Of a stretch of DNA of 64,000 bases, positions 34,836 through 44,106 are shown one piece after another; position 1 is the stretch's first letter; every line of letters begins with the position of its first letter. Source of the DNA: Thermodesulfobacteriota bacterium (GTDB lineage: Bacteria; Desulfobacterota; Desulfobacteria; Desulfobacterales; Desulfosudaceae); assembly GCA_040753795.1 (NCBI GenBank), contig JBFMDX010000005.1, positions 1 to 64,000 of the forward strand, in the 5' to 3' direction. Made by a program: the position numbers and the translations under genes. Below the pieces are notes generated by a model. The model was not told the DNA's origin. It did not search any database and saw only the letters and a program-made list of their open reading frames with translations.

Positions 34836-37190
34836 ATGGACAAAAAAAATACTGTCAAGGAAAGCCTGACCGCTTCCATCCGTATTGGTGACTGCCTGAT
34901 CAAGGAAGGCTTCGCGACCGCCGACGACATCGCCCGGGCGATCGAGCTGCAAAAAAAAGAAGAAAAACTGATTAAATTCTCAGACCGGCCCATCTTCCCC
35001 CCCCTTGACAGGCTGTCCCGGGATCAGATCAAGTTCATCCTGGGGCACCCTCCCCTTGATTCCAATATCGGCCTTATCTGTGTACAGAAGGGCCTTATCG
35101 GAAAACCGGAACTGTATGATCTGCTCAAGGATAACACGGAATCGAGTTCTCTGGGAGAGGCGCTTATCAAAAAAGGAGTCCTTACGGGCGATAAGCTTGA
35201 GGAAATCCTGTTTGAAAATCTCGGGGCCGCCGTGTTCGGCGACATCGCCCTGAAACTGATGCTGATTACCCCGGATGAACTCAACCGGGCCCTGAACGCC
35301 AAAAGATCGCCGAAAACCCTCGGCCGGATTCTGTGCGACATGGGCGTCATCAACCCGGCTGACCTGGATTATGTTCTCAAGAAATACGGCAAGCAGATCA
35401 AATTCGGTGAAATTCTCGTCAAGGAAGGCATCCTGGATCAATCCCGGCTGATGACCGCTCTTCAGGAGCAGTTTCACCGGGAAATGCCCCTGGGTAAAAT
35501 CCTGATGGAAAAAAATCTGATCACCATGGATCAGCTGTATCACGCCTTGTCCATACAGCATAATATCCCCTTCAGAAAGATCACCAAACTGGATCTGTTC
35601 GGAGCGCAGAAAACCGCCCTGACCAACATCATCGGGCAGAAATACGCCCTGAAAAACCGCATTCTGCCGATCTCGCTGGAGGGCAGAAAAATGACGGTCG
35701 CGACCTATGACCCCGAGCATCTATCCGCGGCCACGGACATCAAAAACGTGTATACCTACCTGGAGATGTCCTGTCTCTTTATCACCGAAGATAATTTCAT
35801 CCGGCTGTTTGACGAATTATATCAAGCCAGCCCGGCCAAAACCGCCGCGTCGGCCAAAACCGCCGTGCCGAAAGGAACGGCGCTGAATGTCGAGTCACTG
35901 CATATTTCGCTGGACACCCAGACCGATGACTTCAAACCGGGCGCCAAAACCGACTATGGCCTGGAAAAAATCGAAGCCATGGAACTGGTCAACTACATCA
36001 TCAAATACGGTATCGCCAACAACGCCAGCGACATCCATATCGAGCAGGACCGGAAAAACCCGCAACTCCGATACCGCATCGACGGCATGCTTCAGACCCT
36101 GCAGCAAGGCTGGCTGGACAACAAGCTGCGGGAACTGGTCAACAGCGTCATTTCCCGCGTAAAGGTCATGTCCAATCTGGACATTGCCGAGCGGCGGCTT
36201 CCCCAGGACGGCGTCTTCCGGGTCAACTATTTCGATCCGATTAGAAAAGAACCGGTTGATCTGGATTTCCGGGTGGCCACCTGTCCGGGTATCGTAGGAG
36301 AAAACGTCACTATCCGGATTCTTGATCCCCGCAAAGCCAAGGTGGACATCGACTCCCTGGACCATTCCCTGCACGTGGCCGATCCGTTCAAAAAACTGCT
36401 CAAAAGCGCCGCCGGCATGATTCTGGTTTCCGGTCCCACCGGCAGCGGCAAAACCTCCACCCTGTACAGCGCCCTGCGATACGTTTATAACCCGTCGGTA
36501 AAAATCATCACCGCCGAAGACCCCATCGAATACAGTTTCCCGGGCATCATGCAGACCCAGATCAATGCCAAGATCAACCTGAACTTCGCCCGTCTGCTGC
36601 GTTCGTTTCTTCGGCTTGACCCGGACATCATTCTCATCGGCGAAATCCGTGACCAGGAAACGGCCCACATCAGTTTCGATGCCGCCCAGACCGGTCACCT
36701 GATGCTCAGCACCGTCCACACCAATGACGCCGCCGGCGCCATTACCCGGCTGATCGATCTGGGTATCGATTATAACCAGCTGGCCTCGAGTCTGATGTGC
36801 GTAGTGGCCCAGCGCCTGCTGAGAAGAATCTGCCCGGTTTGCCGGGTGCGCTACCGGCCTTCGGAATATGAATGGGAACCGCTGTTCTTCACCTATCCCG
36901 AACATATCGAATTTTTCAGGGGTGAAGGCTGCCCGGACTGCAATTACTCCGGGTTCAACGGTCGGACCCTGATTTCTGAAATTCTGATTGTCGATCAGGA
37001 CATTGCCCGGGCGCTGAACAGGGAATCGCCGGTATCTGAAATTAAAGCTTTGGCCCAGACCAACGGCATGATGACCATGGTGGATGACGGTTTGGCCAAA
37101 ATGTCCTCCACCACGCTGTCTGAACTGATCCGGGTGGTGCCCAACGAAATGCTTAAAAATTTTAAAGCCCGCCAGAAAGCAGCCGCGTAA
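34836..37190 (+). CDS. PilB/GspE-family secretion or pilus ATPase with multiple N-terminal modules
   Basis: The gene encodes 784 residues, against about 500-570 for ordinary GspE/PilB. The C-terminal 400 residues hold the hexameric ATPase: Walker A (SGPTGSGKTS) near 533-541, the Asp box (IITAEDPIEYSF), Walker B (DPDIILIGEIRD), His box (TGHLMLSTVHTND) and the CPVC...CPDC zinc site. The N-terminal half contains about seven copies of a 25-30 residue helical unit of the form LGxxLxxxGxItxxxLxxAL, ahead of a GspE_N/MshEN-like domain. Such domains bind c-di-GMP in MshE. No other pilus genes flank it, only a J-domain gene. It may assemble type IV pili or a type II system encoded elsewhere. Confidence 0.88.
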   Translation: MDKKNTVKESLTASIRIGDCLIKEGFATADDIARAIELQKKEEKLIKFSDRPIFPPLDRLSRDQIKFILGHPPLDSNIGLICVQKGLIGKPELYDLLKDNTESSSLGEALIKKGVLTGDKLEEILFENLGAAVFGDIALKLMLITPDELNRALNAKRSPKTLGRILCDMGVINPADLDYVLKKYGKQIKFGEILVKEGILDQSRLMTALQEQFHREMPLGKILMEKNLITMDQLYHALSIQHNIPFRKITKLDLFGAQKTALTNIIGQKYALKNRILPISLEGRKMTVATYDPEHLSAATDIKNVYTYLEMSCLFITEDNFIRLFDELYQASPAKTAASAKTAVPKGTALNVESLHISLDTQTDDFKPGAKTDYGLEKIEAMELVNYIIKYGIANNASDIHIEQDRKNPQLRYRIDGMLQTLQQGWLDNKLRELVNSVISRVKVMSNLDIAERRLPQDGVFRVNYFDPIRKEPVDLDFRVATCPGIVGENVTIRILDPRKAKVDIDSLDHSLHVADPFKKLLKSAAGMILVSGPTGSGKTSTLYSALRYVYNPSVKIITAEDPIEYSFPGIMQTQINAKINLNFARLLRSFLRLDPDIILIGEIRDQETAHISFDAAQTGHLMLSTVHTNDAAGAITRLIDLGIDYNQLASSLMCVVAQRLLRRICPVCRVRYRPSEYEWEPLFFTYPEHIEFFRGEGCPDCNYSGFNGRTLISEILIVDQDIARALNRESPVSEIKALAQTNGMMTMVDDGLAKMSSTTLSELIRVVPNEMLKNFKARQKAAA

Positions 37191-37258
37191 TGTAGCGTTT
37201 CGTTTCATTCCGGCTGACATTTTTCCGGGGACGCCACGGAATACCGGTAAATAAGGAT

Positions 37259-37675
37259 ATGTCAAAAGACGCCATGAGCTGGATCGGGAAAGTGGTGGGC
37301 GGCGCCGTCGGGTTTATGCTGGGAGGGCCCGCCGGTGCCTTGGCTGGAGCGTTGTTCGGGCATGCTTTTGACGTTAACGGGACCGGGCGTCCGGATGAAC
37401 AGGCTGAATCGTTTCATTCGGGTGACTCTTCCCGCCATCGTCCGCCGGAAGAACATATCCGCAATCTGGATATGGATTACGCGATGCTCGATTGCGCCGG
37501 CAGTGATTCCGACGACCGGATCCGCAAACAGTACCGTAAACTGGTGTCGGAATTTCACCCGGACAAGGTTCTATCCCGGGGATTACCCGAGGAGTTCACC
37601 ATTTCAGCCACGGAGAGGTTCCGGGAAATTCAGCGGTCTTATGAAAATATCAAACAAGCCCGTGGAATGATCTGA
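37259..37675 (+). CDS. DjlA-like J-domain protein lacking TerB domain
   Basis: The gene encodes 138 residues. The N-terminus has a Gly/Ala-rich glycine-zipper-like hydrophobic segment (WIGKVVGGAVGFMLGGPAGALAGALFG), as in DjlA. A J domain fills about 72-135 with the HPD motif intact in EFHPDKVL, so it should stimulate DnaK. The TerB domain that DjlA carries between these parts is missing and replaced by a polar linker. It follows the PilB-like gene by 68 bases and is probably in the same transcript. Confidence 0.82.
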   Translation: MSKDAMSWIGKVVGGAVGFMLGGPAGALAGALFGHAFDVNGTGRPDEQAESFHSGDSSRHRPPEEHIRNLDMDYAMLDCAGSDSDDRIRKQYRKLVSEFHPDKVLSRGLPEEFTISATERFREIQRSYENIKQARGMI

Positions 37676-37681
37676 CCCAAA

Positions 37682-38086
37682 CTATTTTTTTTCGAGTTCG
37701 GCCAGGCGCCGCTTAAGGGTTTTCCCGAGTCCGAGCATCTCCTGTTCCAGAAGCTGCAATTCATTTATTCGTTCCCGGATATCATCGATCTTTTTCTTTC
37801 CGAATTCGATGGCCTTGCGGATCTGGTCCTTTTCTTCCGTGTCAACATTATTAAAACCAATAATTTCTGATATTTCATCCAGCGTATAACCAAACCGCTT
37901 GCCCCGGAGAATCAGGCGAAGACGGCTTCTGTCCCGTCTGGAATATAACCGGTAATTCCCTTTGGTTCTGCCGGGGGAGATCAGATTCTTTTCTTCGTAA
38001 AAGCGGATGGCCCGTTTACTGACGTCAAACTCCCGGGCCAGATCGGCTATGGTATAAAATATCTCTTTGTGATCGTTCTGATTCAT
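37682..38086 (-). CDS. MerR-family regulator, LiuR-like
   Basis: The gene encodes 134 residues from the ATG at 38086 with AAAGGGGA upstream. The winged-helix DNA-binding domain (YTIADLAREFDVSKRAIRFYEEKNLISP) and RLRLILRGKRFGYTLDEISEII closely follow the LiuR group, which controls branched-chain amino-acid and acyl-CoA catabolism. A C-terminal coiled coil mediates dimerisation. No effector Cys cluster is present, unlike metal sensors. Its promoter holds a palindrome with LiuR-like AACGTAAA. No acyl-CoA genes are adjacent, so its main targets lie outside the window. Confidence 0.85.
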   Translation of the reverse strand: MNQNDHKEIFYTIADLAREFDVSKRAIRFYEEKNLISPGRTKGNYRLYSRRDRSRLRLILRGKRFGYTLDEISEIIGFNNVDTEEKDQIRKAIEFGKKKIDDIRERINELQLLEQEMLGLGKTLKRRLAELEKK

Positions 38087-38096
38087 GGTGTCCCCT

Positions 38097-38118
38097 TTAA
38101 CCTTAACGTAAAGGTTAA
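38097..38118. promoter_or_regulatory. LiuR-like operator palindrome
   Basis: TTAACCTT (38097-38104) and AAGGTTAA (38111-38118) are perfect reverse complements around AACGTA. It covers the spacer end and -10 box of the merR-like promoter, the usual site for MerR-family autoregulation. Confidence 0.7.
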
Positions 38119-38134
38119 CAAAGTCAATTGTCAA
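38106..38134 (-). promoter_or_regulatory. Predicted promoter of the MerR/LiuR-like gene
   Basis: On the minus strand a perfect TTGACA (38134-38129) is followed after 17 bases by TTACGT (38111-38106), a weak -10 lying inside the operator palindrome. Confidence 0.55.
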
Positions 38135-38179
38135 GATTTCTTTTTCGGACTGATTCCGCCTTTCGTTAAATGGGGAGGT

Positions 38180-39598
38180 TCAATCAGTAAAATCCCGGGC
38201 GATCAGAAACTCTACCGGCGACCGGTCATCGCTGAAAAGCAGACGGTCCATTTCTGACTCGAGGGGTTGACGGCCATAATGCAGCGGCGAGCGGCTGGCC
38301 AGTATCCAGATGTTTTCCGTACAGCCGGAAGAGTTGGGTACAATTGAGATGTGGTCAAATTCACGGCTTAACGTATAAAGAAGCGAGCGGGTAAAACGGC
38401 TTCTGGAGGGCAGCCCGATGACGTTGACGGCATAGAGCCCCTTAGCGGTCAGTTTACTCGCCACAAGGCTGTGAAACTCTTGGGTTACCAGATGGAACGG
38501 GATCTCCTTCATCCCCTTGAAGGCATCATTGACGATCAGGTCGTAAGTTTCAGACTGATCCCGGAGAAGACATCGGCCGTCGCCGATGAGAATATTGAAT
38601 TCGGGTTTCAACCCCAGAAAGGTGACGGCTGTCGAGAGAACATCGGGGTCGATCTCGGCGGCATTAATGGACATGCCCGGAAAGATGGTTTTCAGATAAA
38701 CCGGCATGGTAAAAGCGCCGCCACCTATAAAAAAAGCGCTCTCCGGACCGGGAACCTGTTTTGCGATATCGGCAATCATCTGCTGGTAGCTCAATACCGG
38801 GAAAGCGCTGTCTTTACTGACCGAACCCTCCAGGGAGTTATCCAGAAACAAAGACCGGATGTTTTTCCGGGGATCGCTTTCCACCACGAAAATGCGATGG
38901 TAACCGTTGCTTTTATCAAACACGGCATGGGCATATCCTGAAGCGGGCATGAAGTAGACCGCCGCGGTCAGAAGCACGCCCGCCGCCGGGATCATGGTTT
39001 TTCCCTGCAGGGCCAGGGCCGCGAACACCATTGCCGCCGCCGTCATCATGGTTCCTTTAATGCCCAGTTGAGGAAGCAGAAAATATCCGGTGGACAATAC
39101 GCCGGCCACGCTTCCGATGGTTGACCAGGCGTAACATTCTCCGGCGGCCAGACCGGCCTGAGTCCGCCGCCTTTCGACCACCATGGGTAAAACCGCGGCG
39201 CTGAGAATCGCGGGGACAGCCGCCAATAGAATCGCCGTCAGCATGGGACCGGTTTTAATCCCCAGGCCGTAAAAAGCGGGAGTCAGGCGTTGCCCCCAGA
39301 CGCCCAGAAGCAGCACCCATATGGCCGAACCAGCGGAAAAGAAAATGACTATCCCGGGCGCGTTTTTACGGGAAGCCAGCCGTCCGCCCCAGTAATAGCC
39401 GATAGCAAGCGCCGATAGAACAACGGTTATAATGGCCGTCCAGCAGAACAGCGTGTTGCCGAATGTGGGCGCCAGTATTCTGGGCATGGCGATTTCCATG
39501 ATCATCGTCTGGGCGCCGAGGCACATCAGAAGGGCCAGTGTTTTCCAGCTGAATTCAGAGGCTGATTTTTCAACCTGCCTTCTTTTTTTCCCGCCCAT
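38180..39598 (-). CDS. Membrane-fused spermidine-synthase-like protein
   Basis: The gene encodes 472 residues from the ATG at 39598 (AAAGGAAA upstream). The N-terminal 220 residues contain about seven membrane helices; the C-terminal half is a SpeE-like Rossmann domain (FFIGGGAFTMPVYLKTIFP, NAAEIDPDVL, ILIGDGRCLL, YDLIVNDAF). Such fusions are widespread and their products are unproven; many are not polyamine enzymes. It is the last gene of the tRNA-modification operon, 61 bases after mtaB, and may have its own promoter. Confidence 0.8.
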   Translation of the reverse strand: MGGKKRRQVEKSASEFSWKTLALLMCLGAQTMIMEIAMPRILAPTFGNTLFCWTAIITVVLSALAIGYYWGGRLASRKNAPGIVIFFSAGSAIWVLLLGVWGQRLTPAFYGLGIKTGPMLTAILLAAVPAILSAAVLPMVVERRRTQAGLAAGECYAWSTIGSVAGVLSTGYFLLPQLGIKGTMMTAAAMVFAALALQGKTMIPAAGVLLTAAVYFMPASGYAHAVFDKSNGYHRIFVVESDPRKNIRSLFLDNSLEGSVSKDSAFPVLSYQQMIADIAKQVPGPESAFFIGGGAFTMPVYLKTIFPGMSINAAEIDPDVLSTAVTFLGLKPEFNILIGDGRCLLRDQSETYDLIVNDAFKGMKEIPFHLVTQEFHSLVASKLTAKGLYAVNVIGLPSRSRFTRSLLYTLSREFDHISIVPNSSGCTENIWILASRSPLHYGRQPLESEMDRLLFSDDRSPVEFLIARDFTD

Positions 39599-39659
39599 GG
39601 ATTTTCCTTTCTCCACAAAAAATAAACGTATTGCCGCCTCTGATTACCGTGCTCCCGGT

Positions 39660-40976
39660 TCAGTCGATTCCCCCCCGGACCCGCAATCCGCCCAGGCAAT
39701 CCCCGATTGTGACGGGGATATCCCTGTTGGTAATGGCGGCGTCCCCTTCCACCAGCACCGTCAGATAATTGGCGGTAACGCCTTTCAGAAGTCCGGTCAC
39801 CCGGTCCCGCTGGTCCTCGATACGGATAATTTCCGTGCGGCCTTTCTGCTGCCGGCTGAACCTTTCCCTGAAATCCGCGCTCATCCGGCGGAGGACCCGG
39901 CATCGCTCGCTGATTACCGCCGGGGGCACCGGATCGGGAAAACCGGCCGCCGGCGTGCCCGGCCGGGAGGAAAAGGGAAAGACATGCAGATAACTGACCG
40001 GCAGGTCATTGAGAAGCGCCACCGTTTCGGCGAACTCGCTGTCGCCCTCTCCCGGGAAACCGCACAGCACGTCAACGCCAATGGCCGCCTCCGGTATGAT
40101 CGTCTTGACGGCTGCCACCCGCTCTTTAAAAAATGCGGCCGTGTAAGGCCGGTTCATCCGCTTCAAAACGGCATCCGATCCGCTCTGCAGCGGCAGGTGA
40201 AAATGAGCGCAGATCCTGCCCGACCGGGCCGCCAGGTCGAGGATGTCATTGGTCAGTTCCCGGGGCTCCAGGGAACTGAGGCGGACCCGGCCGATGGCCC
40301 CGGTTTCTGTTATCGTCGCCAGCAGCCGATAAAGGGAGTGCGGCGGCATCAGGTCGAGGCCGTAGGCGCCGAGATGAATTCCCGTCAGCACCACCTCCGG
40401 ATATCCGGCCGAAGAAAACCGCCGGACGGCGGCCAGAACATCATCCGGGGGCATGCTGACGCTTCTTCCCCTGGCATGAGGCACGATGCAATAAGAACAG
40501 AAGGCGTTGCATCCGTCTTGAATTTTCAACACCGGCCGGGCGCGGGAACCGGTGAAAGGCGCTGCGGCGAAGCAGGAGAACATATCGGCGCTGCTTCCTC
40601 CGGTAACGGATTCCGTCGGTATCGGTTCCGGTAATGACCGGAGGCGGGCCGCGATTTCCGGGATTTTATGTTTGGCGTCATGACTGACGACGCAATCGAC
40701 GCATTCCAGATCGCGGACCTCTCCACCGGCCACGGTGGCATAACATCCGGTGGCAATAATGAACGCTCCCGGGTTCTCCCGTCGAAAGTGGCGCAACAAC
40801 TGGCGGGACTGGCCGGCGCTCCGACCGGTGACAGTGCAGGTATTGACGATACACAGATCGGCCGGAGCGTTTCCGGTGACCTGACGCCAGCCGGCGGCGG
40901 TTAATAAACCCGTCAGCGCGTCTGATTCAAACTGATTGACCTTACAGCCCAGGGTGACGATAGAAAAGGTATTCAT
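39660..40976 (-). CDS. mtaB: tRNA t6A37 methylthiotransferase MtaB
   Basis: The gene encodes 438 residues from the ATG at 40976; an upstream TTG in frame is less likely. An N-terminal UPF0004 domain holds the auxiliary 4Fe-4S ligands (TLGCKVNQFE, VNTCTVT, ATGCYA), followed by the radical SAM motif CNAFCSYC and a C-terminal TRAM-like domain. The TLGCKVNxxE start and a VNTCTVT motif distinguish MtaB from MiaB and RimO. It converts t6A37 to ms2t6A37 in tRNAs reading ANN codons. It follows mnmA by five bases and shares its operon with miaB. Confidence 0.9.
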   Translation of the reverse strand: MNTFSIVTLGCKVNQFESDALTGLLTAAGWRQVTGNAPADLCIVNTCTVTGRSAGQSRQLLRHFRRENPGAFIIATGCYATVAGGEVRDLECVDCVVSHDAKHKIPEIAARLRSLPEPIPTESVTGGSSADMFSCFAAAPFTGSRARPVLKIQDGCNAFCSYCIVPHARGRSVSMPPDDVLAAVRRFSSAGYPEVVLTGIHLGAYGLDLMPPHSLYRLLATITETGAIGRVRLSSLEPRELTNDILDLAARSGRICAHFHLPLQSGSDAVLKRMNRPYTAAFFKERVAAVKTIIPEAAIGVDVLCGFPGEGDSEFAETVALLNDLPVSYLHVFPFSSRPGTPAAGFPDPVPPAVISERCRVLRRMSADFRERFSRQQKGRTEIIRIEDQRDRVTGLLKGVTANYLTVLVEGDAAITNRDIPVTIGDCLGGLRVRGGID

Positions 40977-40981
40977 GAAAT

Positions 40982-42007
40982 TCAACCGACGGTGATAATG
41001 CCGCCCCCCAGGACGATATCATTTTCATAGAAAACGGCGCCCTGCCCAGGCGCCACGCCGAACTGGGGTTCCTCGAAGGTTAGTCGGGCATGAAAATCCG
41101 GCAGCAGCGTCACCCGTGCCGGAGCCGGCCGGTGCTGATAACGGACTTTGACCGTACAGGTGAAATCCGCGTCAGGGCCGCGTCCGATCCAATTAATTGC
41201 CCTTACCCGGCATTCGGGTATCATCAGGTCTTCCCGGAAGCCGACCCGGATACGGTTGCTCCGCCGGTCAATGGACGCCACGTAATAAGGTTTTGCGGCC
41301 GGGCAGTTGATGCCCCGGCGCTGGCCCACGGTAAACAGGTGCACACCGCCATGCTCGCCGATCACGTTGCCGCGGATATCCTCGATCAGACCCGGCTGCC
41401 GGGTCAGTCCGACCTGACGGCCGATTAGATCCGCGTAAGTTTCCTCCCGCCCGATAAAACAGACGTCCTGACTTTCCCTGGCCACAACCGGCGCCAGTTC
41501 CATCTCCCGGGCCAGAGACTGAACCGCCGCCTTGGTCATCCCCCCCACCGGAAAACAGAGGCGGGAAAGCTGGGCTTCCGTCACCAACGCCAGGAAATAG
41601 CTCTGATCCTTTTGTTGATCAAGCCCCCGGGCCAGACGCGGGTGACCTCCCTCACGCCTGATCATACAGTAGTGACCGGTGGCAATGGAATCAGCGCCCC
41701 GGTTCAGGGCGTAATCCAGTCCCAGGCCGAACTTGATCGTCGGGTTGCAGCGCAGGCAGGGGTTGGGGGTTTCGCCTTCAAGATAGGCGGCAATGAAATA
41801 ATCAACGACCAGGGATTGAAACGCATCCCGGCAGTCGATGGTTTCAACCGGCATACCGGCCCGTTCGGAAATCAGGCGGACCTCCTCATCGGACAGGTCA
41901 TTATACCCCGTTCGCAGGTGCAGGCCGATAACCCGCTCGCCCTCGTGTTTCAGAACCCGGGCGGCCATCAGGGAATCGATACCGCCGCTGACCAGAACCG
42001 CGATCAT
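40982..42007 (-). CDS. mnmA: tRNA 2-thiouridylase MnmA
   Basis: The gene encodes 341 residues. The true start is the ATG at 42007 (MIAVLVSGGIDSLMAARVL), because sequence further upstream belongs to panE in another frame. The PP-loop is VSGGIDSL, the first catalytic Cys lies in NPCLRCNP and the second in SQDVCFIGREE, and the C-terminal barrel ends normally. It thiolates U34 of Lys, Glu and Gln tRNAs with sulfur from a persulfide relay and ATP. Gaps of seven and five bases to neighbours place it inside a tight operon. Confidence 0.92.
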   Translation of the reverse strand: MIAVLVSGGIDSLMAARVLKHEGERVIGLHLRTGYNDLSDEEVRLISERAGMPVETIDCRDAFQSLVVDYFIAAYLEGETPNPCLRCNPTIKFGLGLDYALNRGADSIATGHYCMIRREGGHPRLARGLDQQKDQSYFLALVTEAQLSRLCFPVGGMTKAAVQSLAREMELAPVVARESQDVCFIGREETYADLIGRQVGLTRQPGLIEDIRGNVIGEHGGVHLFTVGQRRGINCPAAKPYYVASIDRRSNRIRVGFREDLMIPECRVRAINWIGRGPDADFTCTVKVRYQHRPAPARVTLLPDFHARLTFEEPQFGVAPGQGAVFYENDIVLGGGIITVG

Positions 42008-42014
42008 CAGATTG

Positions 42015-42944
42015 TCACCGTCTGTTCCGCCGGTCCAGAAAATCCAGCTGCCGGGCGACGGTTTCCGCTCTTGGCATGGCCACGCCGGCCGCGCGGGCCG
42101 CGGCAATGGGATGCCGGTAAATCTCCTCGATTTCCAGGGGACGCCGGGCCTCAAAGTCCAATTTCATGCTGGGACTGTAGGCGACCATGTTCCGGGTGAC
42201 CCCGATCATCAGTTCGATGAATTTATCCTCCAGGGGATAACCGCAGGCCCGGGCACCGGCCACGACCTCCTCCATGATGGAGCGAACCAGCGCCAGGGAG
42301 GAGGAATCCGCCATCAACTGGTCAGTGGTCGCTCCCAGCACCACCGTAACCCCGTTAAAAGCCATGTTCCAGACCAGCTTCTGCCACCTGGCCAGAGCCA
42401 GGTTATCAGTGACGTCCACCTTGACGCCGGCCGCCCGGAAGGCTCCGGCCACTCTTTCCAGGGTCGGTGTCAGTCCGGCGGCCGAGCCGTCGGGCCGGAA
42501 TTCTCCCATGCGGACGGCGCCGAAATCCAGATGATGGATGTGGCCCGGCCCTATTTTATTGCTGCACAGAAAACAAAGACCGCCAATGACGATCGCGTCA
42601 GGAACGATCCGATGAATCGTCTGTTCTACTTCAAAACCGTTCTGCAGGGCCACCACCACACCGCCTGGTTTGACCACATGGGGCAGGATCGCGGCCAACC
42701 ATTCATTGGCGGTGGTTTTTAAGGCGACGATGACCACGTCGCAGCGGGGCATGTCTTCGGCCCGGCCGTAAGCGTTGACCCTTTCCAGCAGAAAGTCACC
42801 GTCTTTGGAATCAATTTGCAGCCCGTGTTCACGGACATGATCATAATCGCTGTGCAGTAGAAAATGGACGTCAAACCCGTGACGGCACAGCAGCCCGCCG
42901 TAATAGCCGCCGACCGCGCCGGTACCGATAACCGCGAAATTCAT
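42015..42944 (-). CDS. panE: 2-dehydropantoate 2-reductase (ketopantoate reductase)
   Basis: The gene encodes 309 residues with the NADP-binding glycine motif IGTGAVGGYYGG at the N-terminus and the catalytic Lys in ALARWQKLVWNMAFNGVT, both characteristic of PanE/ApbA. It reduces ketopantoate to pantoate for pantothenate and CoA synthesis. GGAGAA precedes the ATG. The rest of the pathway is not nearby. Related ketoacid reductases share the fold, so the substrate is not certain. Confidence 0.85.
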   Translation of the reverse strand: MNFAVIGTGAVGGYYGGLLCRHGFDVHFLLHSDYDHVREHGLQIDSKDGDFLLERVNAYGRAEDMPRCDVVIVALKTTANEWLAAILPHVVKPGGVVVALQNGFEVEQTIHRIVPDAIVIGGLCFLCSNKIGPGHIHHLDFGAVRMGEFRPDGSAAGLTPTLERVAGAFRAAGVKVDVTDNLALARWQKLVWNMAFNGVTVVLGATTDQLMADSSSLALVRSIMEEVVAGARACGYPLEDKFIELMIGVTRNMVAYSPSMKLDFEARRPLEIEEIYRHPIAAARAAGVAMPRAETVARQLDFLDRRNRR

Positions 42945-42961
42945 TGCTTCTCCATTACCGC

Positions 42962-43597
42962 TTACAGAAACGCCGCCGCGTTTTTCTGCATCTGCTCAAA
43001 ATCCGTATCGGCCAGCCCGGCCCCGAGGACGATGCGTCGGGCGCTTTCCCGGTCTTTAAGATCAGAAGGAGAATGGGAATCGGTATCGATGACCATCCCC
43101 ACCCCGTGTTTCCGCGCCAGGGCGGCCACATGACCGTTGGCCAGACAGTGCCCGGCCCGGGTAGTGATTTCCAGCAGGACGTTCTTTTTACCGGCGGCGA
43201 TCACCTCCTCCTCCGTGATCAGACCCGGGTGGGCCAGCACGTCCACGCCCGCCTCGATGGCCGCCCGGTTGGTCCCCGCGGCCACGGGCTCCACCAGGGT
43301 CTCGCCATGAACGATGACGATCCGGGCGCCCAGATCGCGCGCCCGGGCGCAGACGCCCGGAATCAGCACCGGCGGAACATGGGTAATCTCAATGCCGGGG
43401 ATAATGGTAATCGACATCACCTTGTTCAACTCATCGGCGATGGCCACGATCCGGGGAATAATAAAATCGATATTGGAGGAATCGCCGTGGTCGGTCATGC
43501 CGATGGCCGCCAGGCCCGCGTGTTCGGCCCGCCGGGCCAGCTCAGAAGGGATGAGAACCCCGTCGCTGAACAATGTATGCGTGTGTAAATCGATCAT
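42962..43597 (-). CDS. PHP-domain phosphoesterase (histidinol-phosphatase-like)
   Basis: The gene encodes 211 residues of a PHP fold with the expected metal ligands: HTHTLFSDG, GMTDHGDS, IPGIEITH, VLAHPG and IDTDSHSP. It most resembles HisK-like histidinol-phosphate or nucleoside phosphate phosphatases. The ribosome site GGAG directly abuts the start ATG. It lies inside the tRNA-modification operon with 5- and 17-base gaps. Its substrate is not known. Confidence 0.8.
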   Translation of the reverse strand: MIDLHTHTLFSDGVLIPSELARRAEHAGLAAIGMTDHGDSSNIDFIIPRIVAIADELNKVMSITIIPGIEITHVPPVLIPGVCARARDLGARIVIVHGETLVEPVAAGTNRAAIEAGVDVLAHPGLITEEEVIAAGKKNVLLEITTRAGHCLANGHVAALARKHGVGMVIDTDSHSPSDLKDRESARRIVLGAGLADTDFEQMQKNAAAFL

Positions 43598-43602
43598 CTC
43601 CG

Positions 43603-44106
43603 TTATACCTTGTATTTTCCGAAATCATCCGGTGACAGCTTATCCAGATACTCCGCCCACTTCTTTCCTTCCTCGCTGTCGTCTCCCATTTCGATCGGTT
43701 TACCGCCCTGCCGCGGCGTCAACGCGTCAATGACCTTTTCGTCCACATAAATTGGCGCACCGAACCGGATGGAGAGCGCGATGGCGTCACTCGGCCGGGC
43801 ATCCATGGAAAACAGCTTGTCGTCATGGGCAAAATAAAGCGTCGCGAAAAAGGTGCTCTCTTTCAAATCGCAGACTTCGATTTTCGTCAGCGTCGCGCCC
43901 ATGCGGGTGATGAAATTTTTGAACAAGTCGTGGGTCATGGGCCGCTCGAAATCGATCTTCTGCAGGGCCGAAGCGATGGACGCCGCCTCCAGCAGGCCGA
44001 TCCAGATGGGAATCGTCTCGTTGGTGTCGATGGTTCGAAGAACCAGAATCGGCGCGTTGGATTCTTCGTCAACCGTCAGCCCGAGAATCTTGACCTTATG
44101 CAGCAT
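43603..44106 (-). CDS. Bifunctional nuclease family protein (DUF151)
   Basis: The gene encodes 167 residues of the BFN/DUF151 family (VKILGLTVDEES...PILVLRT, IPIWIGLLEAASIASALQ, RPSDAIALSIRFGAPIYVDEKVID). Family members are reported to cut both RNA and DNA. A C-terminal acidic tail is typical. It overlaps miaB by 11 bases, which fits an RNA-related job. Confidence 0.88.
   Translation of the reverse strand: MLHKVKILGLTVDEESNAPILVLRTIDTNETIPIWIGLLEAASIASALQKIDFERPMTHDLFKNFITRMGATLTKIEVCDLKESTFFATLYFAHDDKLFSMDARPSDAIALSIRFGAPIYVDEKVIDALTPRQGGKPIEMGDDSEEGKKWAEYLDKLSPDDFGKYKV

Noticed and set aside
35895-37265. Minus-strand frame of 456 codons opposite the PilB-like ATPase
   Set aside because: It covers the ATPase motifs in antisense, with no start signal or recognisable domain.
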